The notes below the pieces were generated by a model. It made no database searches. It worked only from the letters and a program-made list of their open reading frames with translations, and was not told the DNA's origin. From Polynucleobacter sp. AP-Nino-20-G2 (GTDB lineage Bacteria > Pseudomonadota > Gammaproteobacteria > Burkholderiales > Burkholderiaceae): DNA of 64,000 nucleotides. The translations under genes and the position numbers were made by a program. Every line of letters begins with the position of its first letter. Position 1 is the stretch's first letter. The DNA lies in contig NZ_CP061313.1 of NCBI RefSeq assembly GCF_018688235.1, positions 1,657,130 through 1,721,129 of the forward strand, written 5' to 3'. This document shows, one piece after another, positions 1 to 9,075 of this stretch.

Positions 1-437
1 ACCGATGAATTCACTAATTGAGCTAAATCTTTATCACCAGTGGAGATGATGGTTTCCCAGCCAGCCTGAGTGGCTTGGCACGCCAAGGTGCCAATGACAT
101 CATCTGCCTCAACCCCAGAAACCATCAATACAGGCCACCCTAAGGCTTTCACCATGGCATGAATCGGTTCAATTTGCTTTACGAGATCTTCGGGCATAGG
201 GGAGCGATGCGCCTTGTATTCCGGGTACATTTCATCCCGGAACGTCTTCCCTTTGGCATCAAAAACACAGGCTATATGGTCTGCCTTAATCTCGGATCGG
301 GCCCGACGCATCATGTTGACCATCCCGTAAATTGCCCCGGTGGGGTCGCCTGCCCCATTTCTGAGATCTGGCATGGCATGAAAGGCGCGATACAGGTAGC
401 TAGAGCCATCTACCAACAAGAGTCTATGTTTAGTCAT
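1..437 (-). CDS. polA: DNA polymerase I, N-terminal part (cut by window start)
   Basis: Five-prime part of DNA polymerase I, which fills gaps and removes RNA primers and damaged strands in the cytoplasm. Only about 145 N-terminal codons are inside the window and the gene continues past base 1. Read on the minus strand from ATG at 437 it begins MTKHRLLLVDGSSYLYRAFH, the hallmark start of the 5'-3' exonuclease domain, with the conserved acidic stretches GVEADDVIGTLA and STGDKDLAQLV further on. These acidic residues bind the catalytic metals in the FEN-like nuclease fold. The polymerase domain is not visible here. The gene is divergent from the small secreted-protein gene at 519. No clear Shine-Dalgarno site precedes the ATG; a weak TACGAT hexamer lies six bases upstream. 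Identity is near certain. Confidence 0.95.
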   Translation of the reverse strand, partial: MTKHRLLLVDGSSYLYRAFHAMPDLRNGAGDPTGAIYGMVNMMRRARSEIKADHIACVFDAKGKTFRDEMYPEYKAHRSPMPEDLVKQIEPIHAMVKALGWPVLMVSGVEADDVIGTLACQATQAGWETIISTGDKDLAQLVNSS

Positions 438-518
438 ACCGCAATCGTACAATCTAGTTGCTAACTGCCTACAGATCAGGTTCAAATCCCCCTGTAAAGA
501 GGCCTAAAAAGGTGAAAA

Positions 519-926
519 ATGATGCACGCTCTAACTAACTTACTCCACTCTTCATTGAGCCAAACCCTTGTTCTTGCAAGCTTTTTAGTGGCTTTTGCTA
601 CTTTTGGCATGAATTCAGTACTAGCACAGGGCAATAGCCAAGCACTCAGCCCATCAGAGCTGCAACGAATCAATAGCCAGCCGCTTGCTCCAGCAGTCAG
701 CGCTTCCGAAGCAACAAATGCCCCAGAAAGCCGTAAACCAAGCTTCAAGCATAAAGAGGCAACTGGCACCGAAATTACCGAATACAAAGACGCCAACTCC
801 CCCACTCAAGTGGATGTGAAAACACGCTATACCAACTATGAAATGGCGCCTCCTGCCACGGTCATGCCTGGCCCACCAAAAGATACTGATCTCATCAGCG
901 TACCTAGCATCAGTATTCCATTTTGA
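519..926 (+). CDS. small exported protein, possibly DUF2782 family
   Basis: Predicted protein of 135 residues with an N-terminal signal peptide: a hydrophobic stretch at about residues 12-33 ending in SVLAQ, with likely cleavage before GNSQ. The mature part is short, Ser/Pro/Ala-rich, and ends in a proline-rich tail without recognisable catalytic residues. The segment around TGTEITEYKDANSPTQVDV loosely resembles the DUF2782 core, and in related bacteria a DUF2782 gene often sits between polA and the homoserine kinase gene, which is the position here. That is inference from context, not a strong sequence match. The ATG at 519 (followed by a second ATG) has an AGGTGA-type ribosome-binding site four to five bases upstream. 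Probably periplasmic; function unknown. It is followed 44 bases later by thrB on the same strand. Confidence 0.75.
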   Translation: MMHALTNLLHSSLSQTLVLASFLVAFATFGMNSVLAQGNSQALSPSELQRINSQPLAPAVSASEATNAPESRKPSFKHKEATGTEITEYKDANSPTQVDVKTRYTNYEMAPPATVMPGPPKDTDLISVPSISIPF

Positions 927-970
927 GTTTGGTTTTTAGTTCACTCACATACATCACCGCTTAACTAGAT

Positions 971-1948
971 ATGGCCGTATTCACCCCCGTTGAACTGAGT
1001 GATATTTCCGAATGGATCGCACAAGATTTTGATATTGGGCGAGCTACAGACATTCGAGGCATTCACGGCGGCATTGAAAACTCGAATTTCTTTCTAGATA
1101 CTGAGCGTGATGGTAAAAAACAAGAATATGTTTTAACCATCTTTGAAAGATTGTCCGCAGAGCAGCTCCCTTACTACCTGGAGCTCATGCGTCATTTGGC
1201 CAACAAAGGCATCCCCGTTCCTAAGCCACTTGAAAACAAAGACGGGAAGATTTTGTTTTCTCTCAAAGGCAAGCCAGCCGCAATTGTAAGCAAGCTCCCA
1301 GGTTTATCCAGATTAGCGCCTGAGGCAAAGCATTGCGCCCTGGTTGGCGAGATGTTGGCTAAGATGCATTTGGCTGGCGGCGACTTTAAGCAAACACAAG
1401 ACAACCTTCGCAGCCTGTCGTGGTGGCAAAAAACAGTACCGCAAGTGACCTCCCATTTAAGCGAATCACAAAAAACATTGCTAACTACTGAACTAGCAAC
1501 CCAAGAGCAATTTTTCTCATCAGCGGATTACGCCTCGCTACCACAGGGTGCGAGTCACTGTGATCTGTTTAGGGACAATGTGCTATTTGATCCAAAGGGT
1601 GCAAGTGATAGCTCGCAGGATCAACTCGGTGGATTCTTTGACTTTTATTTCGCCGGTACAGATAAGTGGTTATTTGACTTAGCTGTCACTGCAAATGATT
1701 GGTGTCTGGCTGAGAATAAGCAAGATTTAGATCCCACTCGCTTTAATGCCTTGATGGATGCCTATCAATCCGTTCGCCCCTTAACAGATAAAGAGCGCAG
1801 CAGTTGGCCACTGATGATCCGCGCAGCGGCTTTACGCTTTTGGATCTCTCGCTTATGGGACTTTTACTTGCCGCGTGACGCACAAATGCTCACACCGCAT
1901 GATCCCCGTCATTTCGAGAACATCTTGATCAGTCGCAAGGCACTATGA
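971..1948 (+). CDS. thrB: homoserine kinase (aminoglycoside-kinase fold, ThrB2 type)
   Basis: Phosphorylates L-homoserine with ATP to O-phosphohomoserine, the step before threonine synthase. The 325-residue protein is not the GHMP-type enzyme of E. coli but the choline/aminoglycoside-kinase-fold version common in beta- and alphaproteobacteria. Visible features are an N-terminal ATP-loop region GGIENSNFFL at about residues 33-42, the catalytic loop HCDLFRDN at 196-203 (Asp198 as probable base) and the metal-binding FDFYFAG segment at about 223-229 followed by DLA. It starts with ATG at 971 with little Shine-Dalgarno complementarity. Its TGA stop overlaps the ATG of the following membrane-protein gene (ATGA), so the two are probably translationally coupled. 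Confidence 0.92.
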   Translation: MAVFTPVELSDISEWIAQDFDIGRATDIRGIHGGIENSNFFLDTERDGKKQEYVLTIFERLSAEQLPYYLELMRHLANKGIPVPKPLENKDGKILFSLKGKPAAIVSKLPGLSRLAPEAKHCALVGEMLAKMHLAGGDFKQTQDNLRSLSWWQKTVPQVTSHLSESQKTLLTTELATQEQFFSSADYASLPQGASHCDLFRDNVLFDPKGASDSSQDQLGGFFDFYFAGTDKWLFDLAVTANDWCLAENKQDLDPTRFNALMDAYQSVRPLTDKERSSWPLMIRAAALRFWISRLWDFYLPRDAQMLTPHDPRHFENILISRKAL

Positions 1949-2727
1949 GACTCAATAGCGTCACTCCAAAAGAAGGCTACACCTGGATACGTCAAGGTAT
2001 TTGGCTATTCAGACAAAATCCTCTGGGATTTCTGATGCTGGTTTTTATGTACGTCTTTGTTGCGCAATTAGCTGTACTGGTGCCAGTGATTGGTGTGTTT
2101 GGCGTTCTCCTACTCACGCCAACCTTATCGGTTGGTTTTATGACGGCTTGCAGACAAGCGATTCAAAAAGAGCGCATTCGTCCGATGGTGTATTTAATAG
2201 CCCTGCAATCGACTCCGATTATTCGCAAGCGAATCTTGCAACTAGGATTGGTCTACGCAGCACTCATCCTTGCTTTGAGTTTTATCCTAAGCATGTTGGT
2301 GGATTTCGAGCTTTTACTTCCACTCATGACTTCTGACAAGCCAATCACACCCGAAGCCATTCGACAAATTTATCTCATCTTATTGTTTGGCGGCCTGCTC
2401 TATGTGCCCGTAGCCATGCTGATGTGGTTCTCGCCGGTACTCGTAGCATGGGCTGATATGCCGGTACCGCAAGCACTCTTCTCTAGCTGTATTGCCTGCT
2501 GGGCCAACCGAGGCGCATTCTTCTTATATTTGGCTTTTTGGGGTGCAATCCTCATCGCGATTCCGCTAACGATTGGCTCCGTCTTTGATGCGCTTGATTT
2601 GGGTCAAGCGGCGTCATTCATCATCGCACCAATTTCGATGGCTGGACTAACAGTGATGCACTGCTCTTTCTTTGCCACATGGAAAGCATGTTTCGCTGAA
2701 AAAGAATCAGCAACCCTGATTGCTTAG
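1945..2727 (+). CDS. BPSS1780-type integral membrane protein
   Basis: Protein of 260 residues with about five or six hydrophobic segments, the first around residues 27-45 and 47-65, others near 103-125, 143-165, 190-212 and 225-247. It resembles the betaproteobacterial BPSS1780 family of inner-membrane proteins, for which I know no established function. It overlaps the end of thrB by four bases and follows it in the same operon, an arrangement I associate with Burkholderiales. No catalytic motif is visible. It is convergent with the helicase gene that ends at 2763; the 35-base gap contains most of a 10-base inverted repeat. Family assignment rests on context plus general character, so moderate confidence; that it is a real membrane protein gene is nearly certain. 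Confidence 0.85.
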   Translation: MRLNSVTPKEGYTWIRQGIWLFRQNPLGFLMLVFMYVFVAQLAVLVPVIGVFGVLLLTPTLSVGFMTACRQAIQKERIRPMVYLIALQSTPIIRKRILQLGLVYAALILALSFILSMLVDFELLLPLMTSDKPITPEAIRQIYLILLFGGLLYVPVAMLMWFSPVLVAWADMPVPQALFSSCIACWANRGAFFLYLAFWGAILIAIPLTIGSVFDALDLGQAASFIIAPISMAGLTVMHCSFFATWKACFAEKESATLIA

Positions 2728-2738
2728 CTACTGATTAT

Positions 2739-2770
2739 TTGATTGATTAATGTATTTCTGAATCAATCAA
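2739..2770. terminator. inverted repeat between convergent genes, weak terminator candidate
   Basis: The arms TTGATTGATT (2739-2748) and AATCAATCAA (2761-2770) form a perfect 10-base inverted repeat with a 12-base loop between the convergent membrane-protein and helicase genes. It overlaps the helicase stop codon. The stem is AT-rich and not followed by a clear T-run on either strand, so termination activity is only a possibility. Confidence 0.35.
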
Positions 2771-5159
2771 TTGCAGCAAGCTTCGCAATACTCAGTTGCA
2801 ACCATTTCACACCATGGCGCTTGAAGTTCACTTGAGCACGCGCGTCTGCGTCTTGACCCTCTAAACCAGTCACACGCCCCTCACCAAACTTCGTGTGGAA
2901 GACATTCTGTCCAATCTTAAATGGGTAATTTCCACGAGGGGGCGATGCCATTCTAGTGACTGCGGTTGAAGCAGACCCTACGCGACCGATTTGTCTAGCG
3001 GGTCTTTGGCGATCACTGCCAGAATCAAAGAAATCATTGGTTTCGGAGTCACGTTGGCGGGTATAGCCATCCTGCCAAGTAGAGCCAGAACGCCCAGCAT
3101 TGCCGTAACTATTGCTATTACCACCACCCCAGCGCGCATCCTTGGCTTTTGGGGTCAACCACTTGAGTGAATCAGATGGCAGCTCCTCCAGGAAACGCGA
3201 TGGCATGTTGTAGCGCACTTGTCCGTGCAACATTCTGGACTGGGTATGTGAAAGATAGAGACGCTCCTTAGCGCGGGTAATCGCGACATACATCAGGCGA
3301 CGCTCTTCTTCTAGACCGTTTTGCTCATTGACGCTGTTCTCATGAGGAAACAATCCCTCTTCCAAGCCAGTAATAAATACTGAAGTGAATTCCAATCCTT
3401 TAGCAGAGTGCACTGTCATCAATTGCACGGCATCTTGACCTGCTTGCGCTTGGTTATCACCAGCCTCTAATGAAGCGTGGGATAGAAATGCAGCAAGCGG
3501 TGACACTTCGACTATGCCTGGTGCATTCTCGCCTGGCAGAGTGGCAGCGGTAGCATCTTGACCATACCCCTCTTCCGCAATAAATGCGGTTGCCGCATTA
3601 ATCAATTCCTGTAAGTTCTCGACGCGATCTTGGCCTTCACGTTCTGATAGGTAATGCTGAATCAAGCCGCTATGCTGAATCACAAACTCTACGGTCTCAG
3701 GCAAAGTATTGTGACGAGTCGCTTCACGCATGTGATCCACCAGGCGCACAAAACCACCCAAGGCGGCGCCTGTCTTGCCATCCAATGTAGATGCTGCCAA
3801 ATACAAAGAGCTGTTCTGTGCGCGCGCTGCATCTTGCACAGCCTCTATAGAACGAGCGCCAATGCCACGGGTTGGGAAGTTCACCACCCGCGAGAAAGAA
3901 GTGTCGTCATTAGGGTTCTCAAGCAGACGGAGATATGCCAACGCGTGCTTAATCTCGGCGCGCTCGAAGAATCGCAGGCCGCCATATACGCGATACGGAA
4001 TACCCGCAGAAAATAATGCGTGCTCAATGATGCGTGACTGGGCATTACTTCGATAAAGTAAAGCGATTTCAGTACGCTTGATGCCACTATTCACCAGCGC
4101 TTTGATTTCATCGACAAGCCATGCGGCTTCTGCGTGATCGCTCGGTGCATCGTAAATACGCACTGGCTCGCCATGACCAGCATCAGTCCGTAAGTTTTTA
4201 CCAAGGCGGTCCGAATTATTTGAAATTAAATAATTGGCAGTATCCAAAATATGGCCATGCGAGCGGTAGTTCTGCTCTAGCTTGACCATCATGGGGTGAT
4301 ACTGCTTTTCATAAAGACGCATGTTCTCTACGTCGGCGCCGCGAAAGGCGTAAATACTTTGATCATCATCGCCCACTGCGAAGACGGCACTTCTGCCGGC
4401 ACCACTGACGTTGACGCGACTAGCGTCATGACCAGAAAGCAATTTGAGCCAGGCGTATTGCAAAGCGTTGGTATCTTGAAACTCGTCAATCAAGATATGA
4501 CGGAAGCGCTCTTGATAATGAGTACGAATCGCTTCGTTATGCTTGAGCAACTCATAGCTACGCAACAAGAGTTCAGCGAAATCCACTACACCCTCGCGTT
4601 GACACTGTTCATCGTAAGCCGCATATAACTGCGCCATCTTGGCCTGAAAGTCATCCCCTACGGATAGCTCTTTGGCACGCTGACCACGCTCTTTGGCGTG
4701 CGCAATGAAATATTGCAACTGCTTTGGCGGGTATTTTTCGTTATCGACCTTTAAACCCTTCAAAAGGCGCTTAATGGCAGATAACTGATCCTGGGTATCC
4801 AAAATCTGAAAAGTAGAGGGTAAACCGGCTTCTTTATGGTGCGCGCGCAATAAACGGTTGCAAAGACCGTGGAAGGTGCCAATCCACATGCCCCGGGTAT
4901 TGATGGGCAGCATAGCCCCTAGGCGTACCATCATCTCTTTAGCAGCCTTGTTGGTAAAGGTCACAGCCAGGACGCCAATAGGCGAAACCTGCCCTGTCTG
5001 GATCAACCAAGCTATACGGGTAGTGAGGACGCGGGTTTTGCCACTCCCGGCACCAGCCAAAATCAAGGCTGACTGGGCCTGGCCATTTTCATTTACCGGC
5101 GGGAGGGTCACTGCCTCGCGTTGTTCTGGATTAAGGTTTGCGAGCAAGTCTGAGTACAT
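2763..5159 (-). CDS. uvrD: UvrD/PcrA-type superfamily 1 DNA helicase
   Basis: ATP-dependent 3'-5' DNA helicase of 798 residues, acting in nucleotide excision and mismatch repair and in clearing protein-DNA roadblocks. SF1A motifs are in order: Q-motif region LNPEQREAV near residue 9, Walker A AGAGSGKT at 35-42, Walker B DEFQDTN, motif III GDDDQSIYAFRGA, motif IV QNYRS, motif V TVHSAKGLEF and motif VI YVAITRAKERLYL. Beyond the helicase core lies a low-complexity Gly/Ser/Arg linker (about 675-735) and a C-terminal KFGEGRVTGLEG module of the Tudor-like kind that contacts RNA polymerase in PcrA/UvrD. Starts with ATG at 5159, seven bases after a TATAAT-like hexamer and without a Shine-Dalgarno site. 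Divergent from valS. UvrD versus Rep is not fully separable by eye, but the C-terminal module favours UvrD. Confidence 0.92.
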   Translation of the reverse strand: MYSDLLANLNPEQREAVTLPPVNENGQAQSALILAGAGSGKTRVLTTRIAWLIQTGQVSPIGVLAVTFTNKAAKEMMVRLGAMLPINTRGMWIGTFHGLCNRLLRAHHKEAGLPSTFQILDTQDQLSAIKRLLKGLKVDNEKYPPKQLQYFIAHAKERGQRAKELSVGDDFQAKMAQLYAAYDEQCQREGVVDFAELLLRSYELLKHNEAIRTHYQERFRHILIDEFQDTNALQYAWLKLLSGHDASRVNVSGAGRSAVFAVGDDDQSIYAFRGADVENMRLYEKQYHPMMVKLEQNYRSHGHILDTANYLISNNSDRLGKNLRTDAGHGEPVRIYDAPSDHAEAAWLVDEIKALVNSGIKRTEIALLYRSNAQSRIIEHALFSAGIPYRVYGGLRFFERAEIKHALAYLRLLENPNDDTSFSRVVNFPTRGIGARSIEAVQDAARAQNSSLYLAASTLDGKTGAALGGFVRLVDHMREATRHNTLPETVEFVIQHSGLIQHYLSEREGQDRVENLQELINAATAFIAEEGYGQDATAATLPGENAPGIVEVSPLAAFLSHASLEAGDNQAQAGQDAVQLMTVHSAKGLEFTSVFITGLEEGLFPHENSVNEQNGLEEERRLMYVAITRAKERLYLSHTQSRMLHGQVRYNMPSRFLEELPSDSLKWLTPKAKDARWGGGNSNSYGNAGRSGSTWQDGYTRQRDSETNDFFDSGSDRQRPARQIGRVGSASTAVTRMASPPRGNYPFKIGQNVFHTKFGEGRVTGLEGQDADARAQVNFKRHGVKWLQLSIAKLAAID

Positions 5160-5166
5160 CGCCCCA

Positions 5167-5174
5167 ATTATAAT
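5167..5174. promoter_or_regulatory. shared, nearly palindromic -10 element of divergent uvrD and valS
   Basis: The octamer ATTATAAT contains TATAAT on both strands: 5169-5174 pointing to valS and 5172-5167 pointing to uvrD. From the usual -10 to start-site distance, transcription would begin about three bases before the valS ATG (5184) and one base before the uvrD ATG (5159). No good -35 box is apparent in either direction. Inference from sequence only. Confidence 0.5.
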
Positions 5175-5183
5175 TTGCCTCTT

Positions 5184-8075
5184 ATGCCAAATGCTTCGAA
5201 TACCCCCAATTCACCAGCGGCCAGTTCTGTAGACGAACTAGCCAAATCCTACGAACCAGCCCCAATTGAAGCTTATTGGGGACCGGAATGGGAGCGTAGA
5301 GGCATTGCCGACGCCTCCCTAGATGAGGGCAAGGGAGATTTCTCCATTCAGCTGCCTCCACCGAATGTGACTGGCACGCTCCATATGGGCCATGCTTTTA
5401 ATCAAACCATCATGGATGGCTTGGTACGTCATGCCCGAATGTCTGGCAAAAACACCCTGTGGGTGCCTGGTACCGATCACGCTGGTATTGCCACTCAAAT
5501 CGTTGTCGAGCGCCAACTCGATGCGCAAAAAGTATCGCGTCATGATTTGGGTCGCGAGAAGTTCCTCGAAAAAGTATGGGAGTGGAAAGAAACTTCCGGC
5601 AACACCATAACCCGCCAGATTCGTCGCTTAGGCGCTTCGATTGATTGGGGTAAAGAATATTTCACGATGGACAGCAAGATGTCCAAAGCAGTGGTTGAAG
5701 TATTTGTTCGCCTACATGAACAAGGCCTCATTTATCGCGGCAAACGTTTAGTGAACTGGGATCCCGTTCTCGGCACCGCAGTTTCAGATTTAGAGGTGGT
5801 GAGCGAAGAAGAAGATGGTTCTATGTGGCACATCCGCTATCCACTAGCGGATGGCTCCGGCCACCTTACTGTTGCGACCACTCGTCCCGAAACCTTATTG
5901 GGTGACGTAGCCGTCATGGTGAACCCAGAAGATGAGCGCTACAAACATTTAATCGGTAAGTCTGTGAATTTGCCGCTGTGCAATCGTGAAATTCCGATTA
6001 TTGCTGATGACTATGTCGACCTAGCATTTGGTACTGGCGTGGTGAAAGTCACCCCAGCTCACGACTTTAATGACTATGCCGTTGGGCAACGCCATCAATT
6101 ACCGCTTATTAATATTCTCACACTCGATGCCAAGATTAATGAGAATGCGCCCCTCGCTTATCAAGGCTTAGAGCGCTTTGCTGCACGCAAACAAGTGGTT
6201 GCAGATTTGGAAGCCGCAGGACTATTAGAAAAAGTGCAGCCACACAAATTAATGGTGCCCCGCGGTGATCGTACCCAAACCATCATTGAGCCAATGCTCA
6301 CCGACCAGTGGTTTGTTGCCGTATCTAACCCGAGTCCTGATAACAAATATCAACCGGGCTCATCCATTGCTGGTGCAGCATTAGATGCAGTAACTAAGGG
6401 CGATATCAAGCTCGTACCAGAGAACTGGATTAGCACCTATACCCAGTGGCTTGAGAACATTCAAGATTGGTGCATCTCCCGTCAGCTCTGGTGGGGCCAT
6501 CAGATTCCTGCTTGGTATGGCGAAGATGGTCAGATCTTTGTCGCGCGCTCTGAGGAAGAGGCTAAGACTAAAGCTGCCGCAGCTGGCTACACCGGCACAC
6601 TCAATCGCGATCCAGATGTTCTGGATACCTGGTTTAGTTCCGCACTCGTTCCCTTCAGCTCCCTAGGCTGGCCAGAAGAAACGCCCGCGTTAAATCATTT
6701 CCTGCCATCTTCAGTGTTGGTAACCGGTTTTGACATCATCTTCTTCTGGGTGGCCCGCATGGTCATGATGACCTGCCACTTCACCGGAAAAGTACCATTT
6801 AACACCGTGTATGTTCATGGCTTAGTACGCGATGCCGAAGGTCAGAAGATGAGCAAGTCCAAAGGCAATACTTTGGATCCAATCGATTTAATTGATGGCA
6901 TCAAGATTGAAGATCTGGTTGGCAAACGCACAACTGGTTTGATGAATCCAAAGCAAGCAGAAAGCATTGGAAAGAAAACCAAGAAAGAATTTCCAGAAGG
7001 TATTCCCGCATTTGGCACGGATGCCCTGCGTTTTACTTTTGCCTCACTCGCATCACTAGGTCGCAACATTAACTTTGACCAAAAGCGCTGTGAAGGCTAC
7101 CGCAACTTCTGCAACAAGCTTTGGAACGCTACCCGTTTCGTGCTGATGAATTGCCCTGGTGGCGATGAAGAGAATGGCTTTGCCCCTTGCGATAACCAGT
7201 GCGGTCCAGAAGGCTATTTAGACTTTTCTCCAGCAGACAAATGGATTGTCTCCCTCTTGCAAAGAACCGAGGCTGATGTAGCCAAGGGCTTCCAGAGCTA
7301 TCGCTTTGACAATATCGCCAGCAGTATTTATCAGTTTGTATGGGATGAGTATTGCGATTGGTATTTGGAGTTGGCAAAAGTTCAGTTGCAGACAGGAACG
7401 CCCGCGCAGCAACGCGCCACGCGTCGTACCCTCTTGCGTGTTCTAGAAACTATCTTGCGCATGGCGCATCCCCTGATTCCGTTTATCACTGAAACGCTCT
7501 GGCAAACCGTCGGACCTAAAGTTGGTAAAGAATTGGCTAAACAAGAGAAGCAAACCATCGCATTGCAACCTTATCCCGTTGCTCAGCTAGATAAGATTGA
7601 TGAGCAAAGCGAAGCTTGGGTTGCGCAGATTAAAGCGATTGTGGACGCTTGTCGCAATCTCCGTGGCGAGATGCAAGTTTCACCCGCTCTCAAGGTGCCT
7701 CTCTGGATTAGCGGTCCTCAAGACTTCCTCAAACAAGCTAGCCCTTACCTCACCGCATTGGCGAAACTCTCTGAAGTCAAAATCTACGATGACGAATCCG
7801 CTTTAGAAAAAGATGCCCCAGGGGCGCCAATGGCCCTTGTTGGCAACTCTAAGCTGCTACTCAAAATTGAAGTCGATGTTGCGGCAGAGAGAATTCGTCT
7901 TGGCAAGGAAATTGAACGTCTAGCCAATGAAATCACCAAGGCTCGCAGCAAACTGAGTAACGAAAGCTTTGTGGCTCGCGCCCCTGAAGAGGTTGTTGCC
8001 CAAGAAAAACAACGCCTTGCGGGATTTGAGCAGAACCACGAAAAGCTTGTTGCACAATTAGGGCGACTGAAATAA
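5184..8075 (+). CDS. valS: valine-tRNA ligase
   Basis: Class I aminoacyl-tRNA synthetase charging tRNA-Val in the cytoplasm; 963 residues, normal for a bacterial ValRS. Seen are the HIGH-box variant LHMGHAFNQ in the N-terminal Rossmann half, the CP1 editing domain with ATTRPETLLGD and HDFNDYAVG, the KMSKSKGN loop, the anticodon-binding alpha-helical domain, and a C-terminal coiled coil of about 65 residues (RIRLGKEIERLANEITKARS onwards) that is typical of ValRS. I choose ATG at 5184 over an in-frame TTG at 5175 because the TTG lies inside or just after the probable -10 box. No Shine-Dalgarno site is evident. It is followed 26 bases later by galU, so the two probably share a transcript. Confidence 0.97.
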   Translation: MPNASNTPNSPAASSVDELAKSYEPAPIEAYWGPEWERRGIADASLDEGKGDFSIQLPPPNVTGTLHMGHAFNQTIMDGLVRHARMSGKNTLWVPGTDHAGIATQIVVERQLDAQKVSRHDLGREKFLEKVWEWKETSGNTITRQIRRLGASIDWGKEYFTMDSKMSKAVVEVFVRLHEQGLIYRGKRLVNWDPVLGTAVSDLEVVSEEEDGSMWHIRYPLADGSGHLTVATTRPETLLGDVAVMVNPEDERYKHLIGKSVNLPLCNREIPIIADDYVDLAFGTGVVKVTPAHDFNDYAVGQRHQLPLINILTLDAKINENAPLAYQGLERFAARKQVVADLEAAGLLEKVQPHKLMVPRGDRTQTIIEPMLTDQWFVAVSNPSPDNKYQPGSSIAGAALDAVTKGDIKLVPENWISTYTQWLENIQDWCISRQLWWGHQIPAWYGEDGQIFVARSEEEAKTKAAAAGYTGTLNRDPDVLDTWFSSALVPFSSLGWPEETPALNHFLPSSVLVTGFDIIFFWVARMVMMTCHFTGKVPFNTVYVHGLVRDAEGQKMSKSKGNTLDPIDLIDGIKIEDLVGKRTTGLMNPKQAESIGKKTKKEFPEGIPAFGTDALRFTFASLASLGRNINFDQKRCEGYRNFCNKLWNATRFVLMNCPGGDEENGFAPCDNQCGPEGYLDFSPADKWIVSLLQRTEADVAKGFQSYRFDNIASSIYQFVWDEYCDWYLELAKVQLQTGTPAQQRATRRTLLRVLETILRMAHPLIPFITETLWQTVGPKVGKELAKQEKQTIALQPYPVAQLDKIDEQSEAWVAQIKAIVDACRNLRGEMQVSPALKVPLWISGPQDFLKQASPYLTALAKLSEVKIYDDESALEKDAPGAPMALVGNSKLLLKIEVDVAAERIRLGKEIERLANEITKARSKLSNESFVARAPEEVVAQEKQRLAGFEQNHEKLVAQLGRLK

Positions 8076-8101
8076 CGTAGTCAAAACGGATCGGAAATCA
8101 C

Positions 8102-8986
8102 ATGCCATTAAGCACTAAAGCCGTTACTAAAGCCGTCTTTCCTGTTGCGGGCTTGGGGACACGCTTCTTGCCGGCTACCAAGGCCAGCCCGAAAGAGATG
8201 CTCAATGTAGTAGATAAGCCGCTGATTCAGTACGCTGTTGAAGAGGCGATCGCGGCTGGCATCACTGAAATGATTTTCGTGACCGGCCGTAGTAAACGTG
8301 CGATTGAAGATCACTTTGATAAGTCTTATGAATTAGAAGCCGAACTCGAAGCGAAAAATAAGCAGGCTTTGCTAGAAATCGTCCGCAGCGTTAAACCTAG
8401 TCACGTGGATTGTGTCTACGTTCGCCAGCCCGAAGCTTTAGGTTTGGGTCACGCTGTTTTGTGCGCAGAAAAGTTAGTACGTGACGAACCGTTTGCCATC
8501 ATCCTCGCAGATGATTTACTTGATGGTCAGCCTCCAGTTCTCAAGCAAATGCTCAAAGTATTTGACGAACAAAATGGTTCTGTCTTGGCAGTTGAAAAGA
8601 TTGATCCTGCCAAGAGCAGTTCTTACGGAATTGTTGACGGCATAGAGGTATCCAAAGGCATTTATCGTCTCAATGGGATTGTGGAGAAACCGCAACCCAA
8701 GGATGCACCATCCAATCTGGCTGTAGTAGGTCGCTATGTTCTGTCATCCGACATCTTCAAGCATATTCGCAACCTTAAACCTGGTGCCGGCGGTGAAATC
8801 CAACTCACAGATGCGATCGCCTCTTTACTCAAGGAAGAGCCTGTCTTTGCCTATGAGTACGATGGCGTGCGCTATGACTGCGGCAGCAAGCTAGGCTACT
8901 TGAAAGCTTCTGTAGAGTTTGCCTTACGTCACCCTGAAGTGCAGACTGAGTTTGCGGCCTACCTAAAAAATCGCTCACTAGCTTAA
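8102..8986 (+). CDS. galU: UTP-glucose-1-phosphate uridylyltransferase
   Basis: Makes UDP-glucose from UTP and glucose-1-phosphate, feeding surface polysaccharide and sugar-nucleotide synthesis. The 294-residue protein carries the nucleotidyltransferase signature AVFPVAGLGTRFLPATKASP near its N-terminus (residues 11-30), the conserved KEMLNVVDKPLIQYAVEEA stretch, LADDLL with the metal-binding aspartate, and the sugar-binding GIVEKPQP and GAGGEIQLTDAI segments. Length matches the bacterial family. ATG at 8102 is preceded by a CGGA-type weak ribosome-binding site. It follows valS by 26 bases and is followed by a strong stem-loop terminator. Related nucleotidyltransferases acting on other sugars cannot be wholly excluded but the residues shown are those of GalU. 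Confidence 0.95.
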   Translation: MPLSTKAVTKAVFPVAGLGTRFLPATKASPKEMLNVVDKPLIQYAVEEAIAAGITEMIFVTGRSKRAIEDHFDKSYELEAELEAKNKQALLEIVRSVKPSHVDCVYVRQPEALGLGHAVLCAEKLVRDEPFAIILADDLLDGQPPVLKQMLKVFDEQNGSVLAVEKIDPAKSSSYGIVDGIEVSKGIYRLNGIVEKPQPKDAPSNLAVVGRYVLSSDIFKHIRNLKPGAGGEIQLTDAIASLLKEEPVFAYEYDGVRYDCGSKLGYLKASVEFALRHPEVQTEFAAYLKNRSLA

Positions 8987-9013
8987 GCGACCCCTTTTTA
9001 TTCGGCAGCAAGA

Positions 9014-9043
9014 AAAAAGGCAGAAATCACTTTCTGCCTTTTT
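9014..9043. terminator. strong bidirectional terminator between galU and tusA
   Basis: A perfect 13-base stem, AAAAAGGCAGAAA (9014-9026) with TTTCTGCCTTTTT (9031-9043), closes a four-base TCAC loop. The A-run and T-run make it work as an intrinsic terminator in both directions, for galU and for the opposite alaS-tusA unit. Confidence 0.9.
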
Positions 9044-9075
9044 GTTTGTAGCTTGCATTGTTTTGCCTAGGTTAC

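Noticed and set aside
5175..5183. TTG at 5175 as start of valS
   Set aside because: It would place the start codon immediately after the probable -10 box, and the ATG at 5184 fits better.
8240..8260. GCGATCGC octamers, as in cyanobacterial HIP1 elements
   Set aside because: Only scattered single copies inside coding regions (also near 8815 and 11325); no sign of enrichment at special places.
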